Source: Metallibacterium scheffleri
Lineage (GTDB): Bacteria > Pseudomonadota > Gammaproteobacteria > Xanthomonadales > Rhodanobacteraceae
DNA length: 64,000 nt
Direction: 5' to 3'
Assembly (NCBI RefSeq): GCF_002077135.1
Contig: NZ_LDOS01000001.1
Location: 12,219-76,218, forward strand
Position 1 is the stretch's first letter, and each line of letters starts with the position of its first letter. A model generated the notes under the pieces. It was not told the DNA's origin. It was given only the letters and a program-made list of their open reading frames with translations, and ran no database searches. This document shows positions 34,892-43,854 of this stretch, piece after piece. The translations under genes and the position numbers were made by a program.

Positions 34892-36990
34892 GGCGTAGCG
34901 CCCGCTGCCGCCGCATGCACGCTGGCGGAAGGCGCGGGCTGCGTGCTGGCCGCGGCTGGCGGCGGCGCGTCGCCCTGCGCAGCCAGATCCTCAACGCTGC
35001 ACACCACCGCGGCACGCGGCGCCTGCGCGTCAGGCACCGCGTAGGCGCTGCCGAAAGGCTGCATGCGCGCGCTCAGACGGACCGGGTCCTGGTGCAGGCG
35101 CCAGTCATAGATCACGCTGAAGGCCATGGTGCTCTCCACGTAACCGCGCGTCTCGGGATACGGGATGGTGGCCACGAATACATCCGGCGGCAGCGTGGCG
35201 CGCTTGTCCAGCCAGCGCTGCAGCGCGGCCGGGCCGGCATTGTAGGCGGCGCTGGCCAGCCACTGCGCGCCGAAGCGATCGGCCAGATGCTGCAGATAAC
35301 GCGTGCCCAGTGCGATGTTGACCGACGGATCGTCGAGGCTGGCCGCGCCTTCCCAGGGCAAGCCGTTGCGTCGCGCCAGCTGCGCCGCGGTACCCGGCAG
35401 CAACTGCATCAACCCGCGCGCATCGGCGCCGGAGCGGGCATCGCTGATCCACGCGCTTTCCGTGCGGATGATGGCGAAGGCCCAGGCCGGATCGATACCG
35501 GCGTGGCGCGCATCGCGCACCACGCGCGTGCGCTCGGCCAGGGGAAAACGCAGACTGTAATCACGCAGATAAGCACCGTGATTGAGCAGGAAAATCGCGC
35601 GGTCCACCCAGCCGCGGCGGTGCGCCAGCACCACGGCGGCATAGCGCTGCGCATGATCGAGGCCGGGCAGCGCCGCGTTCCATTCGCGCCGCGCGTGCGC
35701 GAGGCGGTTCAGCGCATACCACTCGAACGCACGCTGCATCCCCGGGTCCGCTTCGACCGCGGCGGTGGCCGCGGTCTGCGCCGGTGGATCACGTGGGCAC
35801 AGCGCGTACGGGCGCTGCACCTGATCGGCGGCCAGAAAGCCGTAATAGGTGGCACTGCGTGCCAGCGCGCGCCAGCGTGCATCGGCCTGCGTCGTGGCTC
35901 CGGTGGCGGCCAGCGCGCGTGCCTCGAAATAACGCCACTCCTTGTCCTCGCGTTGTGCCGCGGGCATGGCGCGGATTGCCGCCAGCACGGCCGGCCAATC
36001 GCCCTGCGCCAGCGCCACGCGCGCGCGCCACTCGCGCGTCAGCGGCGTCTGCGCGGCGGCCGGCAAGGCCGCCAGCGCGCGCAGCGAGCCTGGCTCGAGA
36101 CTGACGGCCTGGTACAGCGCCAGCGCGGCTTCGATGCGATCGACCTGCACCGCATCCAACTCGAAGCGTCCGCGCAGTGCCTGCCAGGCCGCGCGCGCGG
36201 CATCGGCATCGTCACGCGCGCGGCGCGTCAGCGCCAGCGTCATGGCTTCGCGCGCATGCCCGGTATCGGGCCAGGCACCTGCTTGTGCCAGTGCGCCCGC
36301 AGGGTCCGACAGCGCCAGCGCCAGACGCTGCGCACCCGGCTGTTGTGCCGCGGGCAACCAGGCCAGAGTCTGCGTGAGCGTGCCCGCCGCGCGCGCGCGC
36401 AGCGCGCGCTGGATGCGATCCCACAGCCGTTCAGGCGTGAGCAGGCCCTGCGTATTGGCCAGCTGCAGCAGCGCAGCGCAGGCATCGGGCAATCGCGGCG
36501 CGTCCCATAGCGCGGCGAAAGCGCCATCGAACGTCAGCGTGCCGCCCTGCATCGCCTGCGCCTGCAGCTCGCGGCAATCGTAGGTCGCACCCAAACCGGG
36601 CGCATAGAACGCGAGATATTGCTGCCAATCCTGTTTGCGGGCGAGGCGATCCAGCCAGGCGCGACGCAGTTCGCGGCCGGGGATCAGGGCGCCATGGCGT
36701 GCCAGGTAATCGCGAACCCGTGCGGCGTGCGCGCTGCCCAGGTCGTGCAGCAGATAGGCGGCTTCGAGATACGGATACAGCGGGTAATCCTGCAGCGCCT
36801 TGGCGTCGCGCTGCCATGCCGGATCGCCCTGCTGCGCCAGCGCATACGCTCGTGCGAACTGTTCGCGCTGGCGCTGCAGTTGCGCGCTGGCGGCGGCCTG
36901 CGCGGCACTGCCCGCAGCCAGCATCCACAGCGCCAGCAACGCCAGCACGAACCCGATGCGCCACTGCCGGCGCGCGCGAAGCCTTGGCAT
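34888..36990 (-). CDS. slt: Soluble lytic murein transglycosylase
   Basis: Slt70-type enzymes cleave the glycan strand of peptidoglycan in the periplasm, forming 1,6-anhydromuramic ends. The 700-residue precursor has a signal peptide (FVLALLALWMLAAGSAAQA), a long alpha-superhelical U/L domain, and a C-terminal lysozyme-like domain with the catalytic Glu near residue 511 (FAIIRTESAW), then SGADARGLMQLLPGTA, ALGTRYLQHL and SAAYNAGPAALQRW. A Pro/Ala tail follows. Start ATG 36990 has CTGGAGATC upstream. It is divergent from the TauE-type permease, with a short tandem repeat in the gap. Confidence 0.94.
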   Translation of the reverse strand: MPRLRARRQWRIGFVLALLALWMLAAGSAAQAAASAQLQRQREQFARAYALAQQGDPAWQRDAKALQDYPLYPYLEAAYLLHDLGSAHAARVRDYLARHGALIPGRELRRAWLDRLARKQDWQQYLAFYAPGLGATYDCRELQAQAMQGGTLTFDGAFAALWDAPRLPDACAALLQLANTQGLLTPERLWDRIQRALRARAAGTLTQTLAWLPAAQQPGAQRLALALSDPAGALAQAGAWPDTGHAREAMTLALTRRARDDADAARAAWQALRGRFELDAVQVDRIEAALALYQAVSLEPGSLRALAALPAAAQTPLTREWRARVALAQGDWPAVLAAIRAMPAAQREDKEWRYFEARALAATGATTQADARWRALARSATYYGFLAADQVQRPYALCPRDPPAQTAATAAVEADPGMQRAFEWYALNRLAHARREWNAALPGLDHAQRYAAVVLAHRRGWVDRAIFLLNHGAYLRDYSLRFPLAERTRVVRDARHAGIDPAWAFAIIRTESAWISDARSGADARGLMQLLPGTAAQLARRNGLPWEGAASLDDPSVNIALGTRYLQHLADRFGAQWLASAAYNAGPAALQRWLDKRATLPPDVFVATIPYPETRGYVESTMAFSVIYDWRLHQDPVRLSARMQPFGSAYAVPDAQAPRAAVVCSVEDLAAQGDAPPPAAASTQPAPSASVHAAAAGATP

Positions 36991-37016
36991 ACTGCATGAT
37001 CTCCAGAAGTCGCCAT

Positions 37017-37069
37017 TCTACAAGGCATGTCTACAAGGCATGCCTGCATGGCAGGTCTACAGACGCATG
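37017..37069. repeat. 13-bp tandem repeat in the slt-tauE gap
   Basis: TCTACAAGGCATG occurs twice head to tail (37017-37029 and 37030-37042), and a degenerate third copy (TCTACAGACGCATG) begins at 37056. Between them lies the inverted repeat CCTGC-ATG-GCAGG. The block sits just upstream of slt and 80-130 nt ahead of the permease start, so it could bind a regulator of either gene. Confidence 0.6.
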
Positions 37070-37146
37070 CGCCGCGCGTGCCGGCACGGCAGCAATGGCG
37101 CTGCGGCAAACAGCGGCGCGTCAAATCACCTCCACAAGGCCACGCC

Positions 37147-37947
37147 ATGCTGTTCGATCTTGTGCTTTACCTGCTGGCCGGGGCCACGGCCGGGTTGCTC
37201 GGCGGCCTGCTGGGCATCGGCGGCGGACTGCTGATCGTGGCCGCGCTCAGCTTCACCCTGCCGGCGCTGGGTGTGCCACCCAGCGAGGTGATGCATGTAT
37301 CGGTGGCGACCTCGCTGGCCGGCATCGTGCTTACCGCGGCCTCGTCCACCACCGCGCAACTGCGGCGCAAGGCCGTGATGCTGCCGACGCTGTGGCGGCT
37401 GGCGCCCGGGCTGGTCCTGGGTGGTTTCATCGGTGCGCATCTGGCGCAGTTGATGAGTGGGCCGGTGCTGCGCTGGGTGATCGCCGGGTTCTGTCTGTTC
37501 ATGGCCTGGCGCATGGCCTTCGGCCATCAGCACGAGGTGCGCGCGGAACACGTGCCACGCTCATCATGGCTGCTGCCCGCGGGTCTGGGCATCGGCGCGG
37601 TATCGGCCATCGTCGGTATCGGTGGCGGCTCGCTCACCGTGCCTTTGCTGGTGAGTCTGGGCGTGAAACCCGTGCGCGCGGTGGCCACCAGCGCCGCGGC
37701 CGGGCTGGTGATCGCACTGGCCAGCTCGCTCAGCTACATGCTGGCACTGCATGCGCCGGCCCTGCCGCTGCCGCGCGGCGCGCTGGGCTACGTGTTTCTG
37801 CCGGCCGCCGCGGCCACGGCGCTGGCCTCGATGGTGACGGCACCACTGGGCGTGCGCCTAGCGCACCGGCTTTCCGGACCCGCGCTCAAGCGCGTGTTCG
37901 CGGCCTTCCTGCTGGTGGTCGGCGTGCTGATCGTTAGCGGCGGATGA
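37147..37947 (+). CDS. TauE/SafE family permease (sulfite exporter-like)
   Basis: A 266-residue inner-membrane protein of the TauE/SafE (DUF81) family, whose members export sulfite, sulfoacetate or related anions. It has about eight membrane helices arranged as two repeats, each with the signature glycine-rich motif: GLLGGLLGIGGGLLIVAAL near the N-terminus and GAVSAIVGIGGGSLTVPLL in the second half, plus ATSLAGIVLTAASS and ATSAAAGLVIALASS after them. ATG 37147 is chosen because the upstream 40 codons are unlike the family and AAGG precedes it. The ATG of the next gene overlaps its stop codon. Substrate cannot be told. Confidence 0.9.
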   Translation: MLFDLVLYLLAGATAGLLGGLLGIGGGLLIVAALSFTLPALGVPPSEVMHVSVATSLAGIVLTAASSTTAQLRRKAVMLPTLWRLAPGLVLGGFIGAHLAQLMSGPVLRWVIAGFCLFMAWRMAFGHQHEVRAEHVPRSSWLLPAGLGIGAVSAIVGIGGGSLTVPLLVSLGVKPVRAVATSAAAGLVIALASSLSYMLALHAPALPLPRGALGYVFLPAAAATALASMVTAPLGVRLAHRLSGPALKRVFAAFLLVVGVLIVSGG

Positions 37948-39521
37948 ACCGGCCGCGCACACGCTTCGCGCAGCGTCATGCGCAGGCCATCACCCATGGC
38001 GTGCTTGCCGCGGCGCTGCTCGGCGGACTGCTGTGGCTGGGCGGACTGCTGTGGCCGGTGGCGCTACCGGGCAGCCTGCCGGCGCACCTGCAATGCGTGT
38101 CTTATGCGCCGTTCCGTCTGTCCGGTGAGAGCCCGCTGCGGAAACATGCGCACATCAGCCGCGCGCGCATCGACCACGACTTGGCCGTGCTCGCGCGGCA
38201 CTTCGACTGCGTGCGCACGTATTCGGTGAACCAAGGTCTGGATCAGGTGCCGGCGCTGGCCGTGCGCCGCGGCATGCAGGTGCTGCTGGGCATCTGGATC
38301 GGCCCGGATGCACGCGCCAATGCACGCGAGATCGCGCTGGGCATCGCCACCGCGCGCGCCGCGCCCGCGGGCAGCATCCGCGCCATCGTGGTCGGCAACG
38401 AGGTGCTGCTGCGCGGCGATCAGTCCGCATCGGTGCTGTTGCGCGATCTGCACGCCGTGCGCGCCGCCACCGGGCTGCCGGTGACTTACGCCGACGTGCC
38501 GGCGTTTTGGCTGCGTCATCCGCAGCTGGCGCCCGCGGTGAATTTCATCAGCGTGAACATGCTGCCCTACTGGGATAACAAGCCGGTGTCCGCGCGCGCG
38601 GCGGTGACGCGCGTGGCGCGGCAGCTGCGCCGCGTGCAGGCGGCGTTTCCTGGCAAGCCGGTGTTCATCAGCGAGACCGGTTGGCCCAGCGCCGGGCGCG
38701 CTCGCCGCGATGCCGTGCCCAGCCGCGTCAACGAGGCCGCGTATCTGCGCGACTTCATCGCCTGGGCGCAGGCGCACGGCCAGCGCTACAACCTCATCGA
38801 GGCCTACGACCAGCCCTGGAAGCGCGCACTGGAAGGCACCGTCGGTGGCTGGTGGGGCATCGATGATTCACGGGCCCAGCCCAAGTTCGCGTGGCGCGGT
38901 TCCGTGACCGAGGATCCGCGCGCCGGGTGGGCGCTGTTGCCGCTGCTGCTGGGCGCGGCTGTCGGCGCGTGGCGCGGCGCGCGCGGCGCGCGCGCCTGCG
39001 GTCTGCTGGCCGGCGCCGGTACCGGGCTGGCGCTGTGGGCGCTCTGGCGCATGGCCCAGGCCGCGGCCTGGGATGGTGCGCAATGGACTTACTGGGGGGC
39101 GCTGGGCGGCGGCCTGCTGGTCGGCGCCTGGCTGCTGCTGGATGCCCTGCGCACGTTGCTGCGCAGCGCGCGGATCGCGCATCCCGGGCGCGTGGCACAG
39201 GTGGCCTTCGCCGCGTTGTTTGCCGTGGTGTACCTGGACCTGCTGCTGGTGTTCGATGGCCGCTATCGCGACTGGCCGCTGCCGGCGTTCATCCCGATCG
39301 CGCTGGGTGTAGCGCTACTGCGCCAGTTGCACGGCGCACCGCTGCTGCATGGCCCACGCGCACGCGCGCTGGCACTGGCGGCACTGCTGCTGGGCATGGT
39401 TGGCGTGCTGCAGGAGGCGCTGCTGAATCCCTATGCATGGTGCTGGCTGGCGCTGAATGCGCTGCTGGCCTGGACGGCGCTGGGCGCCGGCAAGCCCGCC
39501 GCGCCCGCTCAGAGCCTGTGA
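37944..39521 (+). CDS. Membrane-anchored GH17 (beta-1,3-glucanase/transferase) protein
   Basis: A 525-residue protein with an N-terminal membrane anchor (residues ~18-42), a glycoside hydrolase family 17 catalytic domain (~50-325) and a C-terminal block of about six membrane helices. The two catalytic glutamates are visible: acid/base in IVVGNEVLLRGD and nucleophile in KPVFISETGWPSAGRA. Bacterial GH17 proteins with membrane domains are thought to remodel beta-1,3-glucans, for example cyclic or periplasmic glucans. It overlaps the TauE-type permease by 4 nt, so the pair is coupled. Its last three codons and stop lie inside the repeat element at 39507-39666. Confidence 0.88.
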   Translation: MNRPRTRFAQRHAQAITHGVLAAALLGGLLWLGGLLWPVALPGSLPAHLQCVSYAPFRLSGESPLRKHAHISRARIDHDLAVLARHFDCVRTYSVNQGLDQVPALAVRRGMQVLLGIWIGPDARANAREIALGIATARAAPAGSIRAIVVGNEVLLRGDQSASVLLRDLHAVRAATGLPVTYADVPAFWLRHPQLAPAVNFISVNMLPYWDNKPVSARAAVTRVARQLRRVQAAFPGKPVFISETGWPSAGRARRDAVPSRVNEAAYLRDFIAWAQAHGQRYNLIEAYDQPWKRALEGTVGGWWGIDDSRAQPKFAWRGSVTEDPRAGWALLPLLLGAAVGAWRGARGARACGLLAGAGTGLALWALWRMAQAAAWDGAQWTYWGALGGGLLVGAWLLLDALRTLLRSARIAHPGRVAQVAFAALFAVVYLDLLLVFDGRYRDWPLPAFIPIALGVALLRQLHGAPLLHGPRARALALAALLLGMVGVLQEALLNPYAWCWLALNALLAWTALGAGKPAAPAQSL

Positions 39522-39666
39522 AAAATTCCGCGTCGTGCGGAATTTTTCATCGGCGCGTCCGGCACAGGTCCGTACGCGCCGCCGCGAATCAGCCACGTGC
39601 GTGACCGCTTCGCGTCCGGCCATCCATGGCCGGGCTGAGAGGCTGAAAAATTCACAGCCTCTCAGC
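39507..39666. repeat. 160-bp palindromic intergenic element, copy 1
   Basis: This element has a near-identical second copy at 62725-62883 (about five substitutions and one indel). Imperfect 16-bp terminal inverted repeats (39507-39522 and 39651-39666) match at 14 of 16 positions. Inside are three hairpins: a 13-bp stem with loop GTCGT (39519-39549), a palindrome CCGGCCATCCATGGCCGG (39616-39633), and a 12-bp stem GCTGAGAGGCTG / CAGCCTCTCAGC (39634-39666). It fills the gap between the convergent GH17 and small membrane-protein genes and contributes the stop codons of both. No coding capacity or transposase is seen; a MITE- or REP-like element doubling as a terminator is likely. Confidence 0.85.
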
Positions 39667-40072
39667 CCTGACGCGCCGCCGGCAACAGCAGCAACGCGCC
39701 GATCAGCAGCGCCAGCGCCCCGGCCTGGAAGCTGTACAGCACCAGGCCCGTGGCGCCCAGCGTCAGACACAGCGCCGCCGTCCATGCGCGCCTGCAGAGC
39801 AGCGCCAGCAGGGCCGCGGCCAACACCAGTGCACCCAGCAGACCGCTGTTGAACGCCTGCACCAGGGCAGCGCGCGCGCCACATACGGCACCACCCTGTC
39901 CGGCCAGACAGGCCTGCGCCATGGCGTGCGATTCAACCAGATCACGGCGCGCCCATACCGCCAGTGTCGCCGCCAGTGTCGCCACCAGCGCGGCAGCCAG
40001 GCGCGCGCGTCCACCCCCTGGCGCCTGCGCCTGACGCGCCATGACATGACGAATGCGAGAAACAAGCGACAT
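39662..40072 (-). CDS. Small hypothetical membrane protein, 136 aa
   Basis: Not recognised. The protein has a basic N-terminus ([15 protein letters not shown]) and about four hydrophobic helices: [52 protein letters not shown] and [16 protein letters not shown]. Two Cys lie in the loop after the first helix ([15 protein letters not shown]) and could form a disulfide if the loop is periplasmic. No ribosome site is evident before ATG 40072, so ATG 40042 is possible. The stop codon falls in the terminal repeat of the 160-bp element. It is divergent from the large TonB-dependent receptor. Confidence 0.65.
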   Translation of the reverse strand: MSLVSRIRHVMARQAQAPGGGRARLAAALVATLAATLAVWARRDLVESHAMAQACLAGQGGAVCGARAALVQAFNSGLLGALVLAAALLALLCRRAWTAALCLTLGATGLVLYSFQAGALALLIGALLLLPAARQG

Positions 40073-40164
40073 GATTTTGTAGCCTAAACGTCAAACATTC
40101 GTTAGATTCGGCCTGCCGTATTACATGCAGATCACGGCACCCTATCGGCCTCCCGGAGAACAAC

Positions 40165-43026
40165 ATGTCGCACACCTTACGCCAACGCACACTGGCCGCA
40201 GCGATCGCAGCGGTTTTCGCATTGCCGATGCTCGCGCATGCGCAGGATGCCACGCCGCCCGTCGACAAGAAAAACGTCAAACAGCTGGAAGCGGTCGAGG
40301 TGCTGGGCTCGCGCATCCGCGGCGCGGAGCTCGCCACGCAGACGCCCACCACGGTGATTACCGCACAGCAACTCGCGCAGACCGGCCTGACCAGCCTCGG
40401 CGACATCCTGCAGCAGCTGACCACCTCGGGCTCGGCACTGAACACCAAGTTCAACTCGGCCGGCAACTTCGGCTTTCCGCCGGATGGTTCGGGCGTGGGC
40501 TCGGGCTCGGCCACGCTGAGCCTGCGCAATCTGGGCGCCAAGCGCACGCTGATCCTGGTCGACGGGCTGCGCTGGGTGAACGAGTCCTCGGCCTCGGGCG
40601 TATCCGCGGCGGTGGACCTCAACACCATCCCGGTGAGCATCATCGAGCGCATCGAGATCCTGCCCGACGGCGCCTCGGCGTTGTACGGCTCGGACGCCAT
40701 CGGCGGCGTCGTCAACATCATCACCAAGCGCAGCCAGGACGGCGCCGCGGTGAGCTATTACGTGGGCGGCTACGATGCGCTCAGCGGCGGCATGACCAGC
40801 ACCGGCACCGCGTCGCTGGGCGGCAAGTTCAAGCGCGGCGAGTTCTTCATCGATTTCGAGCACGTCAAGCAGAACGCGATCAGCTCCGGCGCGTGGTCGC
40901 AGTCGGGCGGCGCCTGCGTGCCGGGCACCGGGCTGGCCAACTGTTCATCGGCCACGCCGACCGGACGCTTCATCTTCGTCGATCCGCAAAACGTCACCCA
41001 GGACGTGACCCTCAATGGCGCGTTCCCCAACGGCGCGGTGTATCCCACCGACTTCCACGACTTCAGCACCGCCGACCGCTTCAACTTCGCGCCCTACAAC
41101 CTGTTGCTGACACCCAGCAAGCGCGACTCGGTGTTCGCCAGCACGCGCTACCAGTTGACCGACAACATCACCTGGTACTTGCGTGGCCTGTACGTGCAGC
41201 GCCACTCGACCAACCAGGCCGCGCCCGAGCCGATCTTCCTCGGCCCCGGCGCCGGCACCGGCGGACTGGCCGATACGGTCGGCGTGGACGTGAGCAACCC
41301 GTACAACCCGTTCGGCTATTCACTGGTGCCGCAGACCGCGACCGGCGGCAATCTGATCCTCATCGGCCGGCGTCCCATCGAGGGCGGGCCGCGCATCTTC
41401 AGCCAGACCGTCAACACCTGGGAGTTCGCCACCGGCCTCACCGGCAGCTTCAGCTGGAACGACCACGACTACTACTGGGACGTGAACTTCTCGCACGGCA
41501 GCAACAGCGCCACGCAGACCGTGCAGGGCACCTACAACATCGCCCACATCCAGCGCGCGCTGGGCCCACTCAGCCAGTGCACGGGCAACTGCGTACCACT
41601 GAACCTGTTTGGCGGCCCCGGCACCATCACCCCGGCGATGCTGGCCTACATCGGCTATATCGAGCACGACAGCAGCGCCAACGACATCGACCTGTACAGC
41701 GCCAACTTGAACGGCGCGCTGTTCACACTGCCGACCGGCGAGGTGAAATTCGCCACCGGCGTGGAATCGCGGCGTTACTCGGGCTACTACCAGCCGGATG
41801 CCGTGGTGGTGGCGGGCGAGTCCAACGGCGTGCCCTCGCTGCCAACCTCGGGCGCGTACAACGTCAACGAGTATTACCTCGAGGCCAACGCGCCGCTGCT
41901 GGCCGACAAGCCGTTCATCGAGGCGCTGAACATCGACCTCGCCTCGCGCTACTCGAACTACTCGACCTTCGGCGGCACCACCAACAGCCAGGCCGGTCTG
42001 CGCTGGCAGGTGGACAAGCAGCTCACCTTGCGCGGCACCTGGGGCCAGGGCTTCCGCGCCCCGGCCATCGGCGAGCTGTACGGCTCACCGGCGCGCTTCG
42101 ACGCCACCCTGCAGGATCCCTGCTCGGCGCCGATCGCCAACGCGGCCACGGCAGCCAACTGCGCGGCGCTGGGCGTACCGGCCAGCTACAGCCAGCCCAA
42201 CCCGCAGATCTCGGTGACCACCGGCGGCAACAAGCTGCTGCAGCCGGAGAAAGCGCGCACGCTGACCTGGGGCGGCATCTACAGCCCGGACTGGGCCGTG
42301 GACACCGGCTGGGCACAGCGCCTGGACATCACCGCCGACTACTACCGCATCACCGTGCGCAACGCCATCCAGGCACTGGATGCGCAGACACAACTGGATG
42401 ATTGCGTGGCCAGCGGCAATGCCGCCTCGAGCTTCTGCCAGGGTATCCAGCGCAACAGCACCGGCAACATCGACGGTTTCAACAACACGCTGCGCAATAT
42501 CGGCCGCATCGACACCAGCGGCGCCGACCTCACTGTCAAGTGGACGTTGCCGGAGTTCTCCTTCGGCCGCCTGACCAACACCTTCGGCGCCACCTACATC
42601 AACACCTTCAGCGAGCAGACCTCGCCCGGCGTGTACGGCCCGCGCAAGCCCGGCGTGGAAACCAACGACAGCGGCATTCCGCGCTGGCGTGCGGTCAACG
42701 ACCTGATGTGGAGCCGCGGCACGTGGAGCGCCGACTGGCGCATGCGCTACATGAGCGGGCTGACCGAGGACTGCGCCGGCGCCACCGGCTTCGCCATCTG
42801 CAACGGCCCCGGCAACACGCACTATCTCGGCGCGGTGACCTATCACGACGTGCGTGCGAGCTGGCGCGTGCCGCTGGCGCTGAACCTGGTGATCAATGCC
42901 GGCATCAACAACCTGTTCGCCAAGGACCCGCCGGTGTGCCTGTCCTGCTCGCTGAACGGCTATGACGCCAGCAACTACGACCTGCCCGGCCGCTTCACCT
43001 ACATCCAGGCCAACCTGAGGTTCTGA
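40165..43026 (+). CDS. TonB-dependent outer-membrane receptor, large, substrate unknown
   Basis: A 953-residue TonB-dependent receptor. It has a signal peptide ([26 protein letters not shown]), a TonB-box-like [13 protein letters not shown], a plug domain with [41 protein letters not shown] and [26 protein letters not shown], and a long beta-barrel ending in an aromatic residue ([12 protein letters not shown]). This architecture resembles the large Xanthomonas/Caulobacter-type receptors that often take up carbohydrates or peptides, but no substrate-specific neighbour is present. Several Cys pairs in the loops ([19 protein letters not shown]) may form disulfides. It ends convergently with the repeat protein across a hairpin at 43056-43079. 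Confidence 0.92.
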   Translation: MSHTLRQRTLAAAIAAVFALPMLAHAQDATPPVDKKNVKQLEAVEVLGSRIRGAELATQTPTTVITAQQLAQTGLTSLGDILQQLTTSGSALNTKFNSAGNFGFPPDGSGVGSGSATLSLRNLGAKRTLILVDGLRWVNESSASGVSAAVDLNTIPVSIIERIEILPDGASALYGSDAIGGVVNIITKRSQDGAAVSYYVGGYDALSGGMTSTGTASLGGKFKRGEFFIDFEHVKQNAISSGAWSQSGGACVPGTGLANCSSATPTGRFIFVDPQNVTQDVTLNGAFPNGAVYPTDFHDFSTADRFNFAPYNLLLTPSKRDSVFASTRYQLTDNITWYLRGLYVQRHSTNQAAPEPIFLGPGAGTGGLADTVGVDVSNPYNPFGYSLVPQTATGGNLILIGRRPIEGGPRIFSQTVNTWEFATGLTGSFSWNDHDYYWDVNFSHGSNSATQTVQGTYNIAHIQRALGPLSQCTGNCVPLNLFGGPGTITPAMLAYIGYIEHDSSANDIDLYSANLNGALFTLPTGEVKFATGVESRRYSGYYQPDAVVVAGESNGVPSLPTSGAYNVNEYYLEANAPLLADKPFIEALNIDLASRYSNYSTFGGTTNSQAGLRWQVDKQLTLRGTWGQGFRAPAIGELYGSPARFDATLQDPCSAPIANAATAANCAALGVPASYSQPNPQISVTTGGNKLLQPEKARTLTWGGIYSPDWAVDTGWAQRLDITADYYRITVRNAIQALDAQTQLDDCVASGNAASSFCQGIQRNSTGNIDGFNNTLRNIGRIDTSGADLTVKWTLPEFSFGRLTNTFGATYINTFSEQTSPGVYGPRKPGVETNDSGIPRWRAVNDLMWSRGTWSADWRMRYMSGLTEDCAGATGFAICNGPGNTHYLGAVTYHDVRASWRVPLALNLVINAGINNLFAKDPPVCLSCSLNGYDASNYDLPGRFTYIQANLRF

Positions 43027-43055
43027 ACCAACCGCGCAACTGGCTGCAATGGCAA

Positions 43056-43079
43056 AGGGTCACCCGCAAGGGTGGCCCT
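43056..43079. terminator. 10-bp hairpin with GCAA loop between convergent genes
   Basis: AGGGTCACCC and GGGTGGCCCT pair over ten positions with one G-U wobble and close a GCAA (GNRA-type) tetraloop. It lies 30 nt after the receptor stop codon and 21 nt before the end of the opposite gene. No T-tract follows. Confidence 0.55.
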
Positions 43080-43099
43080 GTATTCTGGCGATCGCTCGC

Positions 43100-43753
43100 T
43101 CAACCGCCGTGTCGCCGCGCGCCATTGTGGCGGGCGCTGTAGATATGCCGGCTGCGCACGTTGTCGCCACGCTGGATGCGCTGCTGCTCACGTCCGTTGA
43201 CGAAGCCATTGCGCCCCGCGCCGGCAAGCGCGTGGCTGCTGCGCGCCTGTTGCGCGGAAAGACGCGAAACCTCGCGATTGGTCAGCCCGCCGTGATCCAC
43301 GCCTGCGGCGATACGGCCTTGCTGGTTGAGATTGCGCTGCACGTCGCCCTGCATGCGCCGCGAGGACAGGCTGTCGGGATTGCCGGTCTGCGCGTCGTGG
43401 CGCTGGTGATCGATGGCGTGGCTCTCGGCATTCTGCGCGCGCTGGATGCGCGCCGCCTCGGTCGCGGTGACGCCGGCACCGCCGGCACCGTGCGGATTGG
43501 TGACGCGGCTTTGCATGCGGTCGATGCGCGCCGTGCCCTGCTCCAGGTGCGCGGCCTCGCGCGTGGTCAATTGGCCGCTCTTGAGGCCTTGTTCGATGCG
43601 CTGCTGCTGCGCCACGTTGCGATCGGTGAAATGATCGACGTGGGTGGTTTCAGGCGCTGGCGCTGGCGCCTGCTGTGCCAGCGCCAGCGGGGCCAGTGCG
43701 CTACCACCCAGCAGCAGAACTGCGCCCAGTCCGAGTCGGATAATGCTTGTCAC
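43100..43753 (-). CDS. Secreted repeat protein, 217 aa, function unknown
   Basis: A small exported protein with a clear signal peptide (LGLGAVLLLGGSALAPLALAQQ) and an Ala/Pro linker. The mature part is a tandem duplication: residues ~49-120 and ~144-209 share QQxRIxxGxxxGxLTxREaxxL, a shorter ExxRIQRxxNxxS and IxxxRHx. The composition is polar and helix-prone, rich in Gln, Arg, Ala and His. Similar proteins occur in beta- and gammaproteobacteria without known function. The start is a GTG with a strong GGAGGAG site. It lies 101 nt downstream of the EEP hydrolase gene on the same strand. Confidence 0.8.
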   Translation of the reverse strand: MTSIIRLGLGAVLLLGGSALAPLALAQQAPAPAPETTHVDHFTDRNVAQQQRIEQGLKSGQLTTREAAHLEQGTARIDRMQSRVTNPHGAGGAGVTATEAARIQRAQNAESHAIDHQRHDAQTGNPDSLSSRRMQGDVQRNLNQQGRIAAGVDHGGLTNREVSRLSAQQARSSHALAGAGRNGFVNGREQQRIQRGDNVRSRHIYSARHNGARRHGG

Positions 43754-43854
43754 GGGATTCTCCTCCGGCGCGTCGCGGAGTGCGGCGCCTGTCCCCGGAA
43801 AACGCGCGCCGTGCGCCGGCGTTGACCGGGCCTGGGATTCTCACGGCCACCGGT

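Noticed and set aside
38965-39000. Run of alternating GCGCGC sequence within the GH17 gene
   Set aside because: It is coding, for an Ala/Arg/Gly-rich loop between membrane helices, and is simply an effect of GC bias.
40125-42401. 758-codon open frame on the plus strand inside the TonB-dependent receptor gene
   Set aside because: It is a frame-shifted reading of the receptor gene, which itself is full length with signal peptide and plug motifs.
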